Shown here one piece after another: positions 12,705 to 23,070 of a stretch of DNA of 64,000 nucleotides. The position numbers were made by a program, and so were the translations under genes. Position 1 is the stretch's first letter, and each line of letters starts with the position of its first letter. The notes under the pieces were generated by a model. The model saw nothing but the letters and a program-made list of their open reading frames with translations, was not told the origin of the DNA and searched no databases. The DNA lies in NCBI GenBank assembly GCA_001465935.1, contig LNKV01000016.1:248001-312000 (forward strand), written 5' to 3'. This DNA is from Clarireedia homoeocarpa. Taxonomy: Eukaryota; Ascomycota; Leotiomycetes; Helotiales; Rutstroemiaceae.

Positions 12705-13976
12705 ATGGCACCACCAACACGCTTGAGACCCTTTAGAACCCCTTCCCCTACTCCTCTACGAGGCAAGGAAGCTGATACTCCAAGGAAAACCCAGTTCTTT
12801 AATGCCCTGGCGCGTGAGGGGAACTCTAAAGCTGTTCGTACGATAGCGAAGGAATGTTGCATTGCAGAGTCGACGGCACGAAAATGGCGGCAACAATACC
12901 TGGATATAGGTGAAGAAGCAAAGCGGCATATACGGGCAAGGTCGAAAGTACTTGGGTACAACTCTAGAGTTACTAAATCGATATATAAGATATTGGTTTC
13001 TCCGTCCAAAAACCCTATCCGCAAACAGCTACTTGAAGCTCAAATCGAATACCACAAAATCCCAGTTAAGAAGCGGCAATTACAGCGGAAACTTAAGGAG
13101 TATACTAAGAAAGGTAGGAGATATCTCTGTACTTTTATAAAGAAGGTTATTTCACCCAAAAATCATAAAGATCGGACGGTTTATAGGAACGAATATTTGT
13201 ACAACGAAGTGTTCGGCTTTTGGGATCATGTAGTATTTACGGACGAAGTATATGTCGATCCTAATACACAGAGTCAAGGCAGAGTACTACAAGAGCAAGG
13301 AACTCGCGATAGGCCAGAGAATATCGAAGAGAGACCTCCACTCAAAGGGGTCCAGTTCCATATTGCTGCTTGGATTAGTTGGTGGGGGAAAGCAGAGAAA
13401 CTGAGGTTCTATAATGATAAAGAGGACAAAATCGAGCAGCCTCCTATGCCCCCGAAGCCTCGTCGGCGCCCTACGACTGAAACAGAGGAGGAATATAAGT
13501 ATCGTCTGTTAGAGTGGGAGGCATCCAAACCTTATACCAGGGAGGTCAAGGTTTAGGGCAACTCAATGACTCAAAAGTACTATATAGAGAACCTGCTTCC
13601 TGTTTATGTCGATACTATCGAACAGATACGTAAAATCGACAATAAACAGTAGTATCTCTTAGAAGACGGCGACCTATCATATAGCATACGGAAAGCAGGA
13701 CTGGCAGAGGAATATAAGAGAGCCTACAATATTAAAAACCTCCGGCATCCTGCTCAGAGCCCTGATCTTAATCCTATAGAAGGTATTTGGGCTATTATTA
13801 AACAAAGGTTGCAGAAAAGAATCTTCGATTCTGAGGAGGAGATAAAACAAGCCTTACAAGAAGAATAGGACAAAATCACTATAGCGGAGATCCGCCACCG
13901 CATTTGTGATATGCCTAGAAGATGCGCCGAGCTCGTACGATCAGAAGGAGGTCCTATTCGAGGCAATAAGTGGTAG
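12705..13976 (+). pseudogene. Tc1/mariner (DDE) transposase, three in-frame TAG stops
   Basis: Starting at ATG 12705, a single frame runs to TAG 13974-13976 with no frameshift, about 423 codons, the usual size for this group. It is interrupted by TAG at 13554-13556, 13650-13652 and 13866-13868. The N-terminal third holds a helix-turn-helix-like segment (AVRTIAKECCIAESTARKWR). The catalytic core shows the first Asp in VVFTDEVYVDP, a second in LLEDGDLSYS, and the superfamily hallmark HPAQSPDLNPIEGIW near the third acidic residue. All three premature stops are TAG, the change expected if TGG tryptophan codons were mutated through C-to-T at CpA on the other strand, which is the RIP signature. The element is therefore probably immobile unless a helper transposase acts on its ends. 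Confidence 0.9.
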
Positions 13977-14029
13977 TTTAGATTTATTATTAAATTAAAT
14001 ATAAGTTGTTGCTATGATGATTCTGTTAC

Positions 14030-14071
14030 CGCTTATAGCCCGTGCGCACGGAGTAATGACACCCACTATTG
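14030..14071 (-). repeat. Right terminal inverted repeat of the mariner-like element
   Basis: 42 bp partner of 12612-12653 with one mismatch; followed at once by AGTA at 14072-14075. Confidence 0.93.
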
Positions 14072-14082
14072 AGTATGTAGTT

Positions 14083-15321
14083 CTAGCTTACGTAATTCCG
14101 AAAGCAAACGATGAATGGGGTCTCAAGCAGTGCCGACTGTATACGCATCGTTTTCTCATCAGTCTTCGGTTTCACGTTGGAAGGTATAGTGGTAGCTATG
14201 TTTTTGAACAGTATTTTCTGGAGCACGTCCGAACATACTACAACCTTCCTACCTGTGGCCCCCTTGGGCTCGTTGTCGAGGATCTTGTTTATCAGCTCTA
14301 TCGGATTAGCGGTAGTTTTGATTACGTCTGTATGTTTCTCGACCCGACGGGCTACCCTTGGTCCAGTCTTCTTTAGGACTTCGGTGTGCTCTTTATCGAT
14401 ATCAATCTCCGCCACGTCTATAGTATTATCGGGTTCGTCGACTACATCGACCACCCCTACCGATAGTTTCTTCCAATTTCCTGCACAAGAGACCTTTGGA
14501 GCAGCCATTTTCCTTTCCTTTCGGATTCTTTCCTTAAGTGTACGCTGTAGGTCCTCCCATCGCTCCCCAGTCTCAGCTTTCTTGCTGCCGCGAAGTACAG
14601 CTGCTCGTATATCAATCTCGTTTTCGAGCTCTTTATTATCCGACTCCTCTGTCCTTACAACCTTACCCGACATCCCCCCAACTGACGCACCCCCGACAGG
14701 GTGGCTTAACACCGTCCGCTGCTCCGCCTGATTGGCAGCAGTAGCCTCCGCCTGCTGACGGGCCGCCGCTTCCCAGTGTTCTCGAATTACGTCCCTTCCT
14801 CAAGCTCCTTTCGGAACCCAAACAGCTTTACCTCTTTTCTCTACCTTTCTGTATAGTATTATTCCTTCTAACGATTTATATACTAGGCCCCGTTCTTGAT
14901 CAATGACAAAGTCAGGGCAGTCTCTTCGAAAGTACCCAGCCTCTTAGCAGTAAAAACAGACTATCGGTCGAGAACGCTAAAGCTCCCCGGCATAAACACC
15001 AGCTCTTGCGATCGGCCCGCGAGGTGGAAACGACGGGTCAATATTTCCTGTAGCGCCGGTAGGATATATACCTCTATTCAACCCGCTGGGCGAGTTGAAT
15101 CTCGCTTGTTGGCCGTTGGGGATTATTCTTACAGTTGTCCTTGCCGACATAGCCAGAGATTCGAATACTCTTGTCAGGTCTTCAATTATTCTATTAGAGA
15201 CCTTGTGAGACCTTAGGCCGACAACAGGTATAGAGAATTATTTCTCCTTGGGCACTTGTACTAATATTCCAAGGTCAGATTAGGACCCATATTTGAGACC
15301 CTTTATCCGGTGCTTAGAAAC
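14083..15321 (-). pseudogene. Decayed LTR-retroelement gag remnant with CCHC-type zinc knuckle
   Basis: Read on the minus strand, one frame persists for about 1.2 kb and is broken by several stops, with a clean 209-codon run at 14712-14083. Around 14920-14960 there is a zinc-knuckle-like motif, two Cys spaced CFYC followed by EAGYFRRDC, where the expected His is Tyr and a stop sits just after the second Cys. The stop and the His-to-Tyr change both fit C-to-T at CpA. Downstream comes a basic segment with EHWEAAARQQAEA and a stretch with ELINKILDNEP that resembles the gag C-terminal part of fungal Ty3/gypsy-like elements. No protease, reverse transcriptase or integrase is present and I found no paired LTRs, so the element is partial. 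The antisense plus-strand ORF 14111-14731 is a shadow. Confidence 0.65.
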
Positions 15322-15335
15322 TTAATCATCACTAT

Positions 15336-15410
15336 CCTCCCCCCTGAACAAAGGTTAATTTTTTCTGTGTCTTGCCACCTAAAATGTTTACCTTTGTTCG
15401 GGGGAAGAGG
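15336..15410. repeat. Imperfect inverted repeat (possible hairpin)
   Basis: CCTCCCCCCTGAACAAAGGT at 15336-15355 faces ACCTTTGTTCGGGGGAAGAG at 15390-15409. The arms are nearly complementary with a spacer of about 34 bp. It lies just upstream of the gag remnant on the minus strand, so it may belong to the retroelement leader or LTR. Confidence 0.55.
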
Positions 15411-16423
15411 TGTAGTACAGAAGAAATATTATCTACAAAAAGAAGTAAGAATCCTCATGTAGGCCCTTGAGCCCCAGGGCTATAGATTAAGCGAGCCTGT
15501 AATAAGGGACTCCTAACTTAGTAGGACGCTAGACTATGTGTTTCTCTATGCTGCGGTCTGGTCAGTTGCCCCCGATTACCCCCGCTCTCCCTGGCCTGCC
15601 CAGGCAATTCTCCGCCGGGAGCCCCGTGATCGTAGCTCCTGACAGCGATTAGGTACAAATCTAACGTGCTTATCGTAGATTGGGGATGGTTTGGTCGCTG
15701 ACTCCAAAATGCGTTCATACTAGGCCTTGAGACTATGAAGAAACATTAGCCACCTCAATACGAGTGATGAGTTGACAATAGTGTTGAGTTACAATATTTC
15801 GGATGTCCAGGTAAATGCCCGAATGTCAAAATGTGGAACCGCAGATCACAGGTCTCCGCATGCATGAATAAGATATTAGGGAGATCTTATTGCGACTACA
15901 TTCCAACATTCTAATAAACATCGATCTTCAGCAAAAGACGATATTGAGGGTTGTATCTCTGCTGGACAGAGATTTGCAGTTTTTTGCATATCAAAGGTCG
16001 TATATCCCAAATTCTCAACATTAGTTCGGATAGTCTCTAGTAACTATGTGACTTTCAGCTCCACACTTCAACATTGACCTACCTGTGCAACGCACTTGGC
16101 TCATCAGTTCTTTGTCTTTTGCTCTCACTTTCACTTATATAATGCCGTCGCTCATATTCCATTGCCTAGACCTTTCCCATCATCCATTGTCTGGATTACC
16201 TGAGATGGCGACATCGTTCTCGCTTGCAACTTTCACAGGTGCAGTCGTTCTGTGTATCGTCGGACATTGGTAATATGAAGTCAAAAGTTTAATCCAATGC
16301 ATCTCTAAGAGAATTGAGAGACCTTGGTGATGGTGCCAAAAACCCAGCGATATTAAAGCCGATTCTATCCTGACAACACCTTATCCCCAGACTTTCATCA
16401 GCCGTGTCTTCCTCGCCCGAAAT
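15411..16423. other. Intergenic; possible retroelement residue at its start
   Basis: The first ~330 bp share the texture of the gag remnant and may be its leader or LTR, but no second LTR copy is visible. The rest, about 15740-16423, is ordinary intergenic sequence without a supportable gene. Confidence 0.35.
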
Positions 16424-17485
16424 TCAAGTACATCTTTGAGTGCACAATCGAAACATAATCGTCGGTTGAAGCTCCGGTATGGAATCAAGCTCATAGCGCA
16501 CCCAGGCATTCTGTATATCGGGTATCCATAGCTGTTTGAGTTTCATAGCCCAGGGACGCTCCAGATCCTCGTTATGGTCCCCTGGCCGCCGGATCCAGGC
16601 ATCGCTATGATGCTGATAATGCTGGTTCTGAGCTGCTCCGGAACTATTGTTGAGGGCAGAAAGATCTCTATCCTTATTCTCCCACCGATGGACTAGCCAG
16701 TCAAGTTGTAATTCCTCGACCGCTTCTCGCGCCCATGAGTCGTCCCGGACGTAGTTATGGAAGAAGTGAGTTGTTTGGCGATCCGCCTTGGACCCGTGTC
16801 TCTCCCAAAAGGCCGCGAAGTGACACAGGTGGTCCTGGTTCGCTGCATCCACCAACACTACACGCTGCTCGCCTAGTCTTCCAAACAGGCCCGAGTCGAC
16901 GGCTACCTCGGCCTCGGCGTGGATGCTGATTGTCTTAAGGCAGATGCGAAGGCGCTTGTTGATGTTGCGGAGCTGCGCTAGCGTTGTCGTCGTCGTCGTC
17001 GTCGTCGTCATCCCAGGCGTCTTGATAAACTCGAGGAAGGCGTCTTCGGTTATTGAACCCCCTTCAGAGGCCAGGGCGGCCGTCGTCCGCCAGTAAACCA
17101 GCGGATCGTCACCCCTCGACCCAAATGCAGCGTCGTAGAGCGTGCTCCAGTGTATATGCACGATATCGCGAGTACAATCGATGCTTACGCGATTGACGGA
17201 GCTGCCAAAGAAGACGTGGGCGTCGCGCGACGATACGACGACGCTGTGCTCCAGGGCCACCGCGCATGAGTCGCGGCACACTCGTGCGAGGACGGAAGGC
17301 TGGCGGTTGATATAGCTGGTGTGCCTGAACTCACAACCCGTTGAGCCCTGGAGCTCCCGGTCTAAGCACACATCATGTATATACGGATCCGGTACGTCCA
17401 GTTCTACGACGCGGTGGCCAAGACATGCTGTCCAGACGGCGAGTTGGAGCTCTTTCGGCAGCCTGGGGAAGGGGTGAAACGACAT
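16424..17485 (-). CDS. 2EXR-domain protein (F-box-like fungal family)
   Basis: Single-exon frame of 353 residues. The start FHPFPRLPKELQLAVWTACL followed by RVVELDV and PSVLARVCRDSCAVAL is the signature of the 2EXR domain, a fungal family often annotated as F-box-like or hypothetical. Its function is not established. A run of nine Thr from a (GTC)n trinucleotide tract at about 16984-17009 interrupts the central part. The remainder is predicted soluble with no signal peptide or membrane segment. The gene looks richer in GC than the flanking DNA. Introns cannot be excluded but none is needed. Confidence 0.75.
   Translation of the reverse strand: MSFHPFPRLPKELQLAVWTACLGHRVVELDVPDPYIHDVCLDRELQGSTGCEFRHTSYINRQPSVLARVCRDSCAVALEHSVVVSSRDAHVFFGSSVNRVSIDCTRDIVHIHWSTLYDAAFGSRGDDPLVYWRTTAALASEGGSITEDAFLEFIKTPGMTTTTTTTTTLAQLRNINKRLRICLKTISIHAEAEVAVDSGLFGRLGEQRVVLVDAANQDHLCHFAAFWERHGSKADRQTTHFFHNYVRDDSWAREAVEELQLDWLVHRWENKDRDLSALNNSSGAAQNQHYQHHSDAWIRRPGDHNEDLERPWAMKLKQLWIPDIQNAWVRYELDSIPELQPTIMFRLCTQRCT
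16984..17010. repeat. (GTC)n trinucleotide repeat within coding sequence
   Basis: Nine tandem units encode the poly-Thr run of the 2EXR protein; likely length-variable between isolates (inference). Confidence 0.8.
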
Positions 17486-17703
17486 GGCGAGAGAGAGGGA
17501 GTGGGAAGAAAAAGGTGGTATTCTGTAACTTGTTTAAAATAATAAACTTAGGCCCTCTTCCTGAAGTATTATGAGAGTGTTCATTACGCCCGGACGCACT
17601 AGGCCTAAAGGGCCGTTGACACTATTCCTAATCAATATATACATTGATTGCATAAGCACCCAGAAGCCATGAAATCACCGACTGTACCACAAACATCCGC
17701 AAC

Positions 17704-18127
17704 TTAATTCCTGTCGTTATCGGATTTGTGTGACCTTTGAGCCTCTCTCTCCTCTTCAGCTTTTTGAACTTGTTCTGGATCAGGACCTAGACGCGCTGCA
17801 ATAATCTGTGGATTTTCGACAATTACGTTCGGGACTACTACATCTTTCGAACGGTGCTCTAGCACATCTGTATTCGAAACACCAGCTGGAATCCCAGGAA
17901 GAGCAGGACTCGAGTTCGTCGGTGGCGAGGATGGTTCGTGAACTTCTGGGGCCTTTAATCCGGCTGGTTGAGGATTGATTGCAGCGTTGGTCTGAGTAGT
18001 TAGTGAAATGATCAGGTCGTTTAGATAGAATACTTACTAAGACGGGCGCACTCTCAGCTGGGACTGGCAAGGAGGTAGCCAGTTGAGCGCCGGTTAAGCC
18101 GAGAAGCAAGAGAGCAGTGATATGCAT
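17704..18127 (-). CDS. Small secreted protein, 125 aa
   Basis: Two exons, 18127-18038 and 17991-17704, separated by a 46-bp intron (GTAAGT donor, CTAAC-like branch site, CTCAG acceptor). Reading through the intron instead gives a 115-residue frame with no similarity. MHITALLLLGLTGAQLATSLP is a signal peptide ending near residue 20. The mature part is Pro/Glu-rich with a hydrophilic, charged C-terminus (DPEQVQKAEEEREAQRS) and no Cys. I do not recognise a family. The intron falls shortly after the signal peptide, the same layout as the broken small secreted protein at 26219-26674. Small secreted proteins of this type can be effectors or wall components, but nothing here decides that. Confidence 0.65.
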
Positions 18128-20661
18128 GTTTGTGACTGTTGTAGATGATTGCTGCTAAAGAATGGTAAGATGGAATTAGTGTGATGTTGATTGCTGCCCA
18201 TAGGAGCTTCTGTACAACGGCTTTAATAGAAAAACTGTGATCCACGTTTGGATCCTGAGGTCTGGCATGATACATCAGGAGAGGGATCATAAGTCTTTGG
18301 TTCATCTGCCGTTAGATCCCATCTAATTACACCGAATCAAAGTTACTGACCGCCGATAATGACATATCGCAAATCAAGCAAAAACAACGGACTTGAGCCT
18401 ATTATTCTTCGTCACTGGCACGTTGCAACAATGAGACAAGAGACAAATGAAGAAGGTGACAGGACAATGTGGCACACATATTTCAGAGGTCATGTAGATC
18501 GCTTCTAGAAAGGGGAAATATGGATCCGGTCCATCGCCTTCTGAGATTAGCGAAAATCCCCAAGTACCGAAAGGGGTCTGAGACTTCGATTGAAGACAGT
18601 GAGGCTGTCATATAAGTTAGAGTAGTGGGGTGAGCGCCGTGTTAGCGCGGCCCGACCATATGGATACCGATGTCAATTAACTGTCTCCTTCTATCCTTCT
18701 GAAAGCTCTATGATTTTAGAATACACCATCCAAAGGACTTTCAATACATCTGATATAAGATTTAAGAAAAGAATAACGTCTCTCATCCACATACGTAAGA
18801 TTTACCTCCGTAAGTTCGATGCACCAGAAAGTGCGTCAATTCATAGACCAAAGCGTATATGACATTTAAAGGTTGTGACTGTTTGTGCCGAATACGAATA
18901 ACGAAAGCACAGATTAAGCACAATACTCCTACATCACAGACCATCCCTTCTATTTTACTGTACTATTGGTGGCTGCGTACTCTTGGAGAAATGAGGCATG
19001 GAATATCTGTAGATCTTTCTTGGATGCGCTAGAAGTGTATAAGTTTTCCAATTCTAGATTACGACATTTAATCCCATGAATCACACGCAAAAAATATGTC
19101 ACCCTCTGCACCATATGATTCTATGTTTCAAACGCTTCAATTGCATATGAATCATCTGAATCCGGAATTTCTATTACAAAAGGAAATGAAAGACCCATCA
19201 TAAGAGTAATGACGGTCATCGTACCGGCATTTGCAGAGAGGAAAATATAGTTTAATGACCTGGTGAAAATAGTCAGTCCTCCATAGGTACAGACTTGTTG
19301 ACTCAGAAACCCGGTTTTGGAATATATTTCAGAAGCAAGTAGGAGAATGTAATATGGGCAAGGATCGAGTCAAGCAACTTGCTTTGGAACAGCCGATGCC
19401 TGGCAGCTTCAACGCATGGTTCTTAGTCCTTGAGCTGTATTCACAATCTTGAGGTTGCTCTTCCCTTTTTTGAGACGATGCAATCCTGGATAAAGAAGTG
19501 CCGAAGTGTTCTCTACTTTCCAAAAGGAATATCACCTATGTCTAAATTTCACCTCGGCCCCTGAGAAGTTAGACATACAAGAGTTGCACCAATACATCAG
19601 AAGTGACGGTGAGGGCGAATGCCTCTTCTTCTGCATCCCCCAGTAGATTCTCTTCAGCATGGCCGAATTTTGCTTCTCATTCCTTGTTTGGTAAACTATC
19701 ATTCATTCTCGCATCTGCAGCGAAAGAACCCTGGTTCTGGGCTCTTTCGAAAACCAGGTGATGGCCCAGGTCTGGGTTCAGATCTAGAGGCGTGCGTGTC
19801 ATCACAATAGACTTAAAAATTTGTTAAGTATCATTGCTTTCAGTGCCAGGTGGAATAGTAATGAGTATTTCTTTGTGGCTGGTTAGAAGTCTTACACATT
19901 TATTCGTGGAGTTGATGTCGTACTGTCTTGTGGAAAAAAAGAACATCTGGTGTCTGAAAGTCAAGTCATAATGCAATCATATTATTGCTGTCTTCACAGC
20001 AGGATGCTACAACGGCTGAATAAAACACAAATGTGACAACTCCAGCATTCACTGGTCAACCTTCCACGGTGTTGTACACACGGAATCGGGACGATGTATT
20101 CGACAATACACTTCTTATAGTGGAAACAGACTGAATCATCAAAAGCCAATAAGGAGAACGCAAGATGAGCCCGGCTCGATGTACAGTAGACCTAAGAATT
20201 ACAGATGATAAACAGCCAGTGCCTCTCCTTTGTGTAACAGCTGTGTTGCACAATTAGCCACATTAACCCACCCAGTAGATAGATGCTTGTAGCTCACTCG
20301 ACGACACTATTTCAGCAAATTCTCGTAAATTTGTTGTCGAGAGAGTCTCTTAAGAATAATATTGATCACTGGAATATGCAATATCTATCCTCAAGAAATA
20401 ATATCAAAGTACTTTTTTGAAAACAACCATTAAAGTACTTTTCTCATTACATGCTAACTATGAGGAAATTCCCCACCCTAATTTTAGTGAGACTGTGAGT
20501 TTTAGGCAGTCAAAGTGATAGGATTTGTGCACTTGATTCTTCACAAATAAACATAGCACGTTGGAATTCAAAAGCTATATGTCCTTCAGCTTATTATTTC
20601 ATTTCTAGGCTTCATTTTCAAAACTTATACACACTATTCTTAGCTATTGTGACTACGAAAC
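18128..20661. other. Gene-free region of 2.5 kb
   Basis: No open frame above about 85 codons carries any recognisable motif on either strand. No repeat boundaries, tRNA-like folds or terminal repeats were found by eye. It may be decayed repeat DNA, but nothing in it supports a specific call. Confidence 0.4.
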
Positions 20662-21743
20662 ATGGACGACAACATAAAGTGAGTGAACTTACCACAAAGA
20701 GTCGTCAGGATAGCTAGTAACTTTTCGAGGCGTGTCTACAGTGAAGGAATGAGATTGGACCTGCGTTTAGAAAGCAGAACTTATCTAGAGGTCGACGAGG
20801 GCAACCTTATTCGCTGCAAAATATCCAAGTTCTACTAACCGTCAACACTTTCCTGCGTAATGGAAGTGGAGCTACTGAGCCAGCCTGAGAGTAAGCCCAA
20901 GCGCGCTGTGCTCAAATTGTTCGATCGGCGGTTCGTTGCGCAGCTTTGATCTGACTACAAGATTGGGCGTTGACGGCTGCTAAAGAGACGGCGTTCAGTG
21001 ACTTCTTTAAGAGTGGTGATGCTCCGGATTGACTAAGTAATGATGATGATTCCAAGGAGCCCGAGGAAGGCTGGAACATGGATGAAAATGAAACTTATCT
21101 TCAGGGCACGTGCCTTGAGATTTATACCACTGAGGCTGCGGTGTATTAGAAACTGGAAGATTTGCAAGGGCAACAGATCCCACGCTTGTTTGCGGAAGTC
21201 TGATTGCAACAGACTCCGGACTCGTTGGAAACAGTGTCTAGTCAAATGATGGAATTTCTTGAGATCGGGGGCCTTCTGCTGGAGTTTATCGATGGATATA
21301 CATGATCATATATGGTTATGAAGGCAACTAGAGAGTATTGGGGAGAGATTTATAACCAAGCAGTTCGGGGTGTGAGACTTCTAGCCAATTATTCGATTCG
21401 GAATGAGGACGCGAGGCCTTCAAACATCATGGTCACTAGCTCTGCGCCAGATAAGTATCCCATCGTTATGTTGGGCTTTGCGCAATGCGTCTTCCGGAAA
21501 CCAGAAGACACAGATAAACAATGGGGCAGAAAGAAGTGAAACCAAGATGAAGGGGCGATTGGGTTGGTAATGCAACATCGGTTGAAGAAAGTTGGGTACG
21601 GCTTTCCGTTTGTTCATTCTAATCGATTCTTGGATTGGGAGGAAGGAGAATTTCCAAGTGATGATGAGGAATGTGAGGGCACAGAAACCCACGCCATGGA
21701 ATGTACGGAAGTGGGAATACGAGAGCATAAAGTTGAGGACTGA
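20662..21743 (+). pseudogene. Decayed protein-kinase-like gene
   Basis: Pieced across stops, the plus strand reads as a fungal kinase-like protein (phosphotransferase-type, of unknown substrate). A short first exon 20662-20678 (MDDNI) is followed by an intron 20679-20717. The next stretch carries RTYLEVDEGNLIRCKISKF and SKPKRAVLKLFDRRFVAQL, with the lysine of the ATP-binding strand in AVLKLFDRR. Near the middle, YLQGTCLEIYTTEAAVY is followed by a stop. The catalytic loop is recognisable as RNEDARPSNIMV and the metal-binding Asp is lost in MLGFAQCVF. In-frame stops occur at 20836, 20947 and 20971 and at several later places, with a one-base frameshift near 20973. The gene is therefore dead, although its splice sites and general order are preserved. 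Confidence 0.75.
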
Positions 21744-22001
21744 AGTGTATTATATGTGTTCGAAATGCTTTTTATTGATATGCTATCATATGTCATCTAG
21801 GCATTGTCTAACTCTAAAACCAATATAACAGTTAATTATGGTAGGAAAGTGTATACGGAGACACTTGAGAAAGATACTAGGATGATATGGATAGATTTGA
21901 TGAATATATACTAGAAATATTAGAGATATTTGGAAGAAGGAAAGTGCAAAGCCCAGAATTTCGAAGGCTATATAAACATCAAAGGTCTCTCATAAGAGAA
22001 A

Positions 22002-23070
22002 TCACGCCGAAGAATCAACGTACGGCCCCAGCTTGAAGAGTTTCTTGGCATTCTCCCGTCCAATTTTCTGACGATCTGTAATAGAGATCTCCGCGTTATC
22101 GAACCAGTCACATGCGTCACTGAACTTCTCAAAAGGATAGTCTATTGAGAAGAGGATGCGATCCGCACTGATTTGGCTCATGCAGAATTGTAAAGTAGGT
22201 GTTGAGAAATGACCAGATGTAGTGATCCATAGGTTCTCGTTGAAGTACTGGTAGATCGATTTTTTGCACGTCTCGGCCAGACCGAGAGGCTTCTTTATGT
22301 CCTCAAACCAGTGATTGATGCGCCACATGTCAAAGGGGATGTGTTCGCCCAAGTGTCCGATGATCACCTGCAGCTTGGGATTACGGTCAAAGACGCCGTT
22401 GGTGACCATGCCCAAGATGTGAAGGCCGATACCCTGCGCGAAGCTCAGGGGTGGGCCGACAAGCCATTTACGGGCAGCCCACAGCTTTTCGTATTGTTGA
22501 CCAGTGGGGTTGCGAGGGTGGAGGTAAAATGGCACATCAAGTTTCGTCACCTTTTGCCAAAAGATATCCCATTCAGGCTGATCATAGAAGATCATACCTT
22601 CGCCGTCAGTACCGCAACGCTGAGTGTCATTGACTAATGCGCCCTTGAAGCCGTATTGAAGCACGCAGCGCTCGAGCTCTGCCGCTGCCTGCTCGGGATC
22701 ATGCATGGACAAGGTTCTGTCATAGAATTAGTAGCCATAACTTCAAAATTTCAACTGTAGATGCTTACGCAAATGCGCCAAAGCGGTCTTCTTTTCCTTT
22801 GATGCTGTTCGCAATGTAATCATTGATCTCTACGGCGAGACTTTGTGCCGCATCTGGCTCCCAGATATCCTGCACACCGGGTGCAGTGTAAGATAGAATT
22901 TGAAAACCCACACCATGCTTTTTGGCATAGTCCAAGCGGATGGTGTCGATGTCCTGGATTTCGGCAAGATGCTTGTCTACATCGGTAGCAAACAAACCCG
23001 CCCACCAGCGGCTCTCTTTGGAGAAACGTGGAAGCGCAAAGGCTTCTTCAAGTGCCACTTTACCAAGCAT
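22002..23070 (-). CDS. 2,3-dihydroxybenzoate decarboxylase (amidohydrolase superfamily)
   Basis: Two exons, 23070-22769 and 22716-22002, give 338 residues; intron 22768-22717 is 52 bp with a GTAAGC donor and GACAG acceptor. The enzyme family converts 2,3-dihydroxybenzoate to catechol and CO2 in the cytosol, using a divalent metal. The metal ligands expected from the family are visible: Glu8 in VALEEAFALP, His167 in FYLHPRNPTG, the His of IIGHLGEHIPFDMWRINHW, and the Asp of FSIDYPFE. The sequence follows the Aspergillus enzyme closely from end to end as I recall it, including the C-terminal KLFKLG...DSSA. Substrate preference within the group (2,3-dihydroxybenzoate, gamma-resorcylate or salicylate) cannot be fixed by eye. 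The ring-degrading partner genes are not adjacent. Confidence 0.9.

Larger units (their letters stand above)
12612..14071 (+). mobile_element. Tc1/mariner-superfamily DNA transposon, 1.46 kb, inactive
   Basis: The element is bounded by inverted repeats 12612-12653 and 14030-14071. They are 42 bp long, start CAATAGTGGGTGTCATTACT and differ at one position. An identical AGTA flanks both sides (12608-12611 and 14072-14075), consistent with a target duplication. It could be 4 bp, or the usual TA plus two chance matches. The element contains one transposase frame on the plus strand, broken by stops. It sits directly beside a retroelement gag remnant read on the other strand, so it may have inserted into that older element. 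Confidence 0.93.

Noticed and set aside
14111..14731. 206-codon plus-strand ORF rich in Ser and Phe
   Set aside because: It is the antisense of the gag remnant, whose zinc-knuckle frame is continuous with the minus-strand reading; composition is typical of a shadow.
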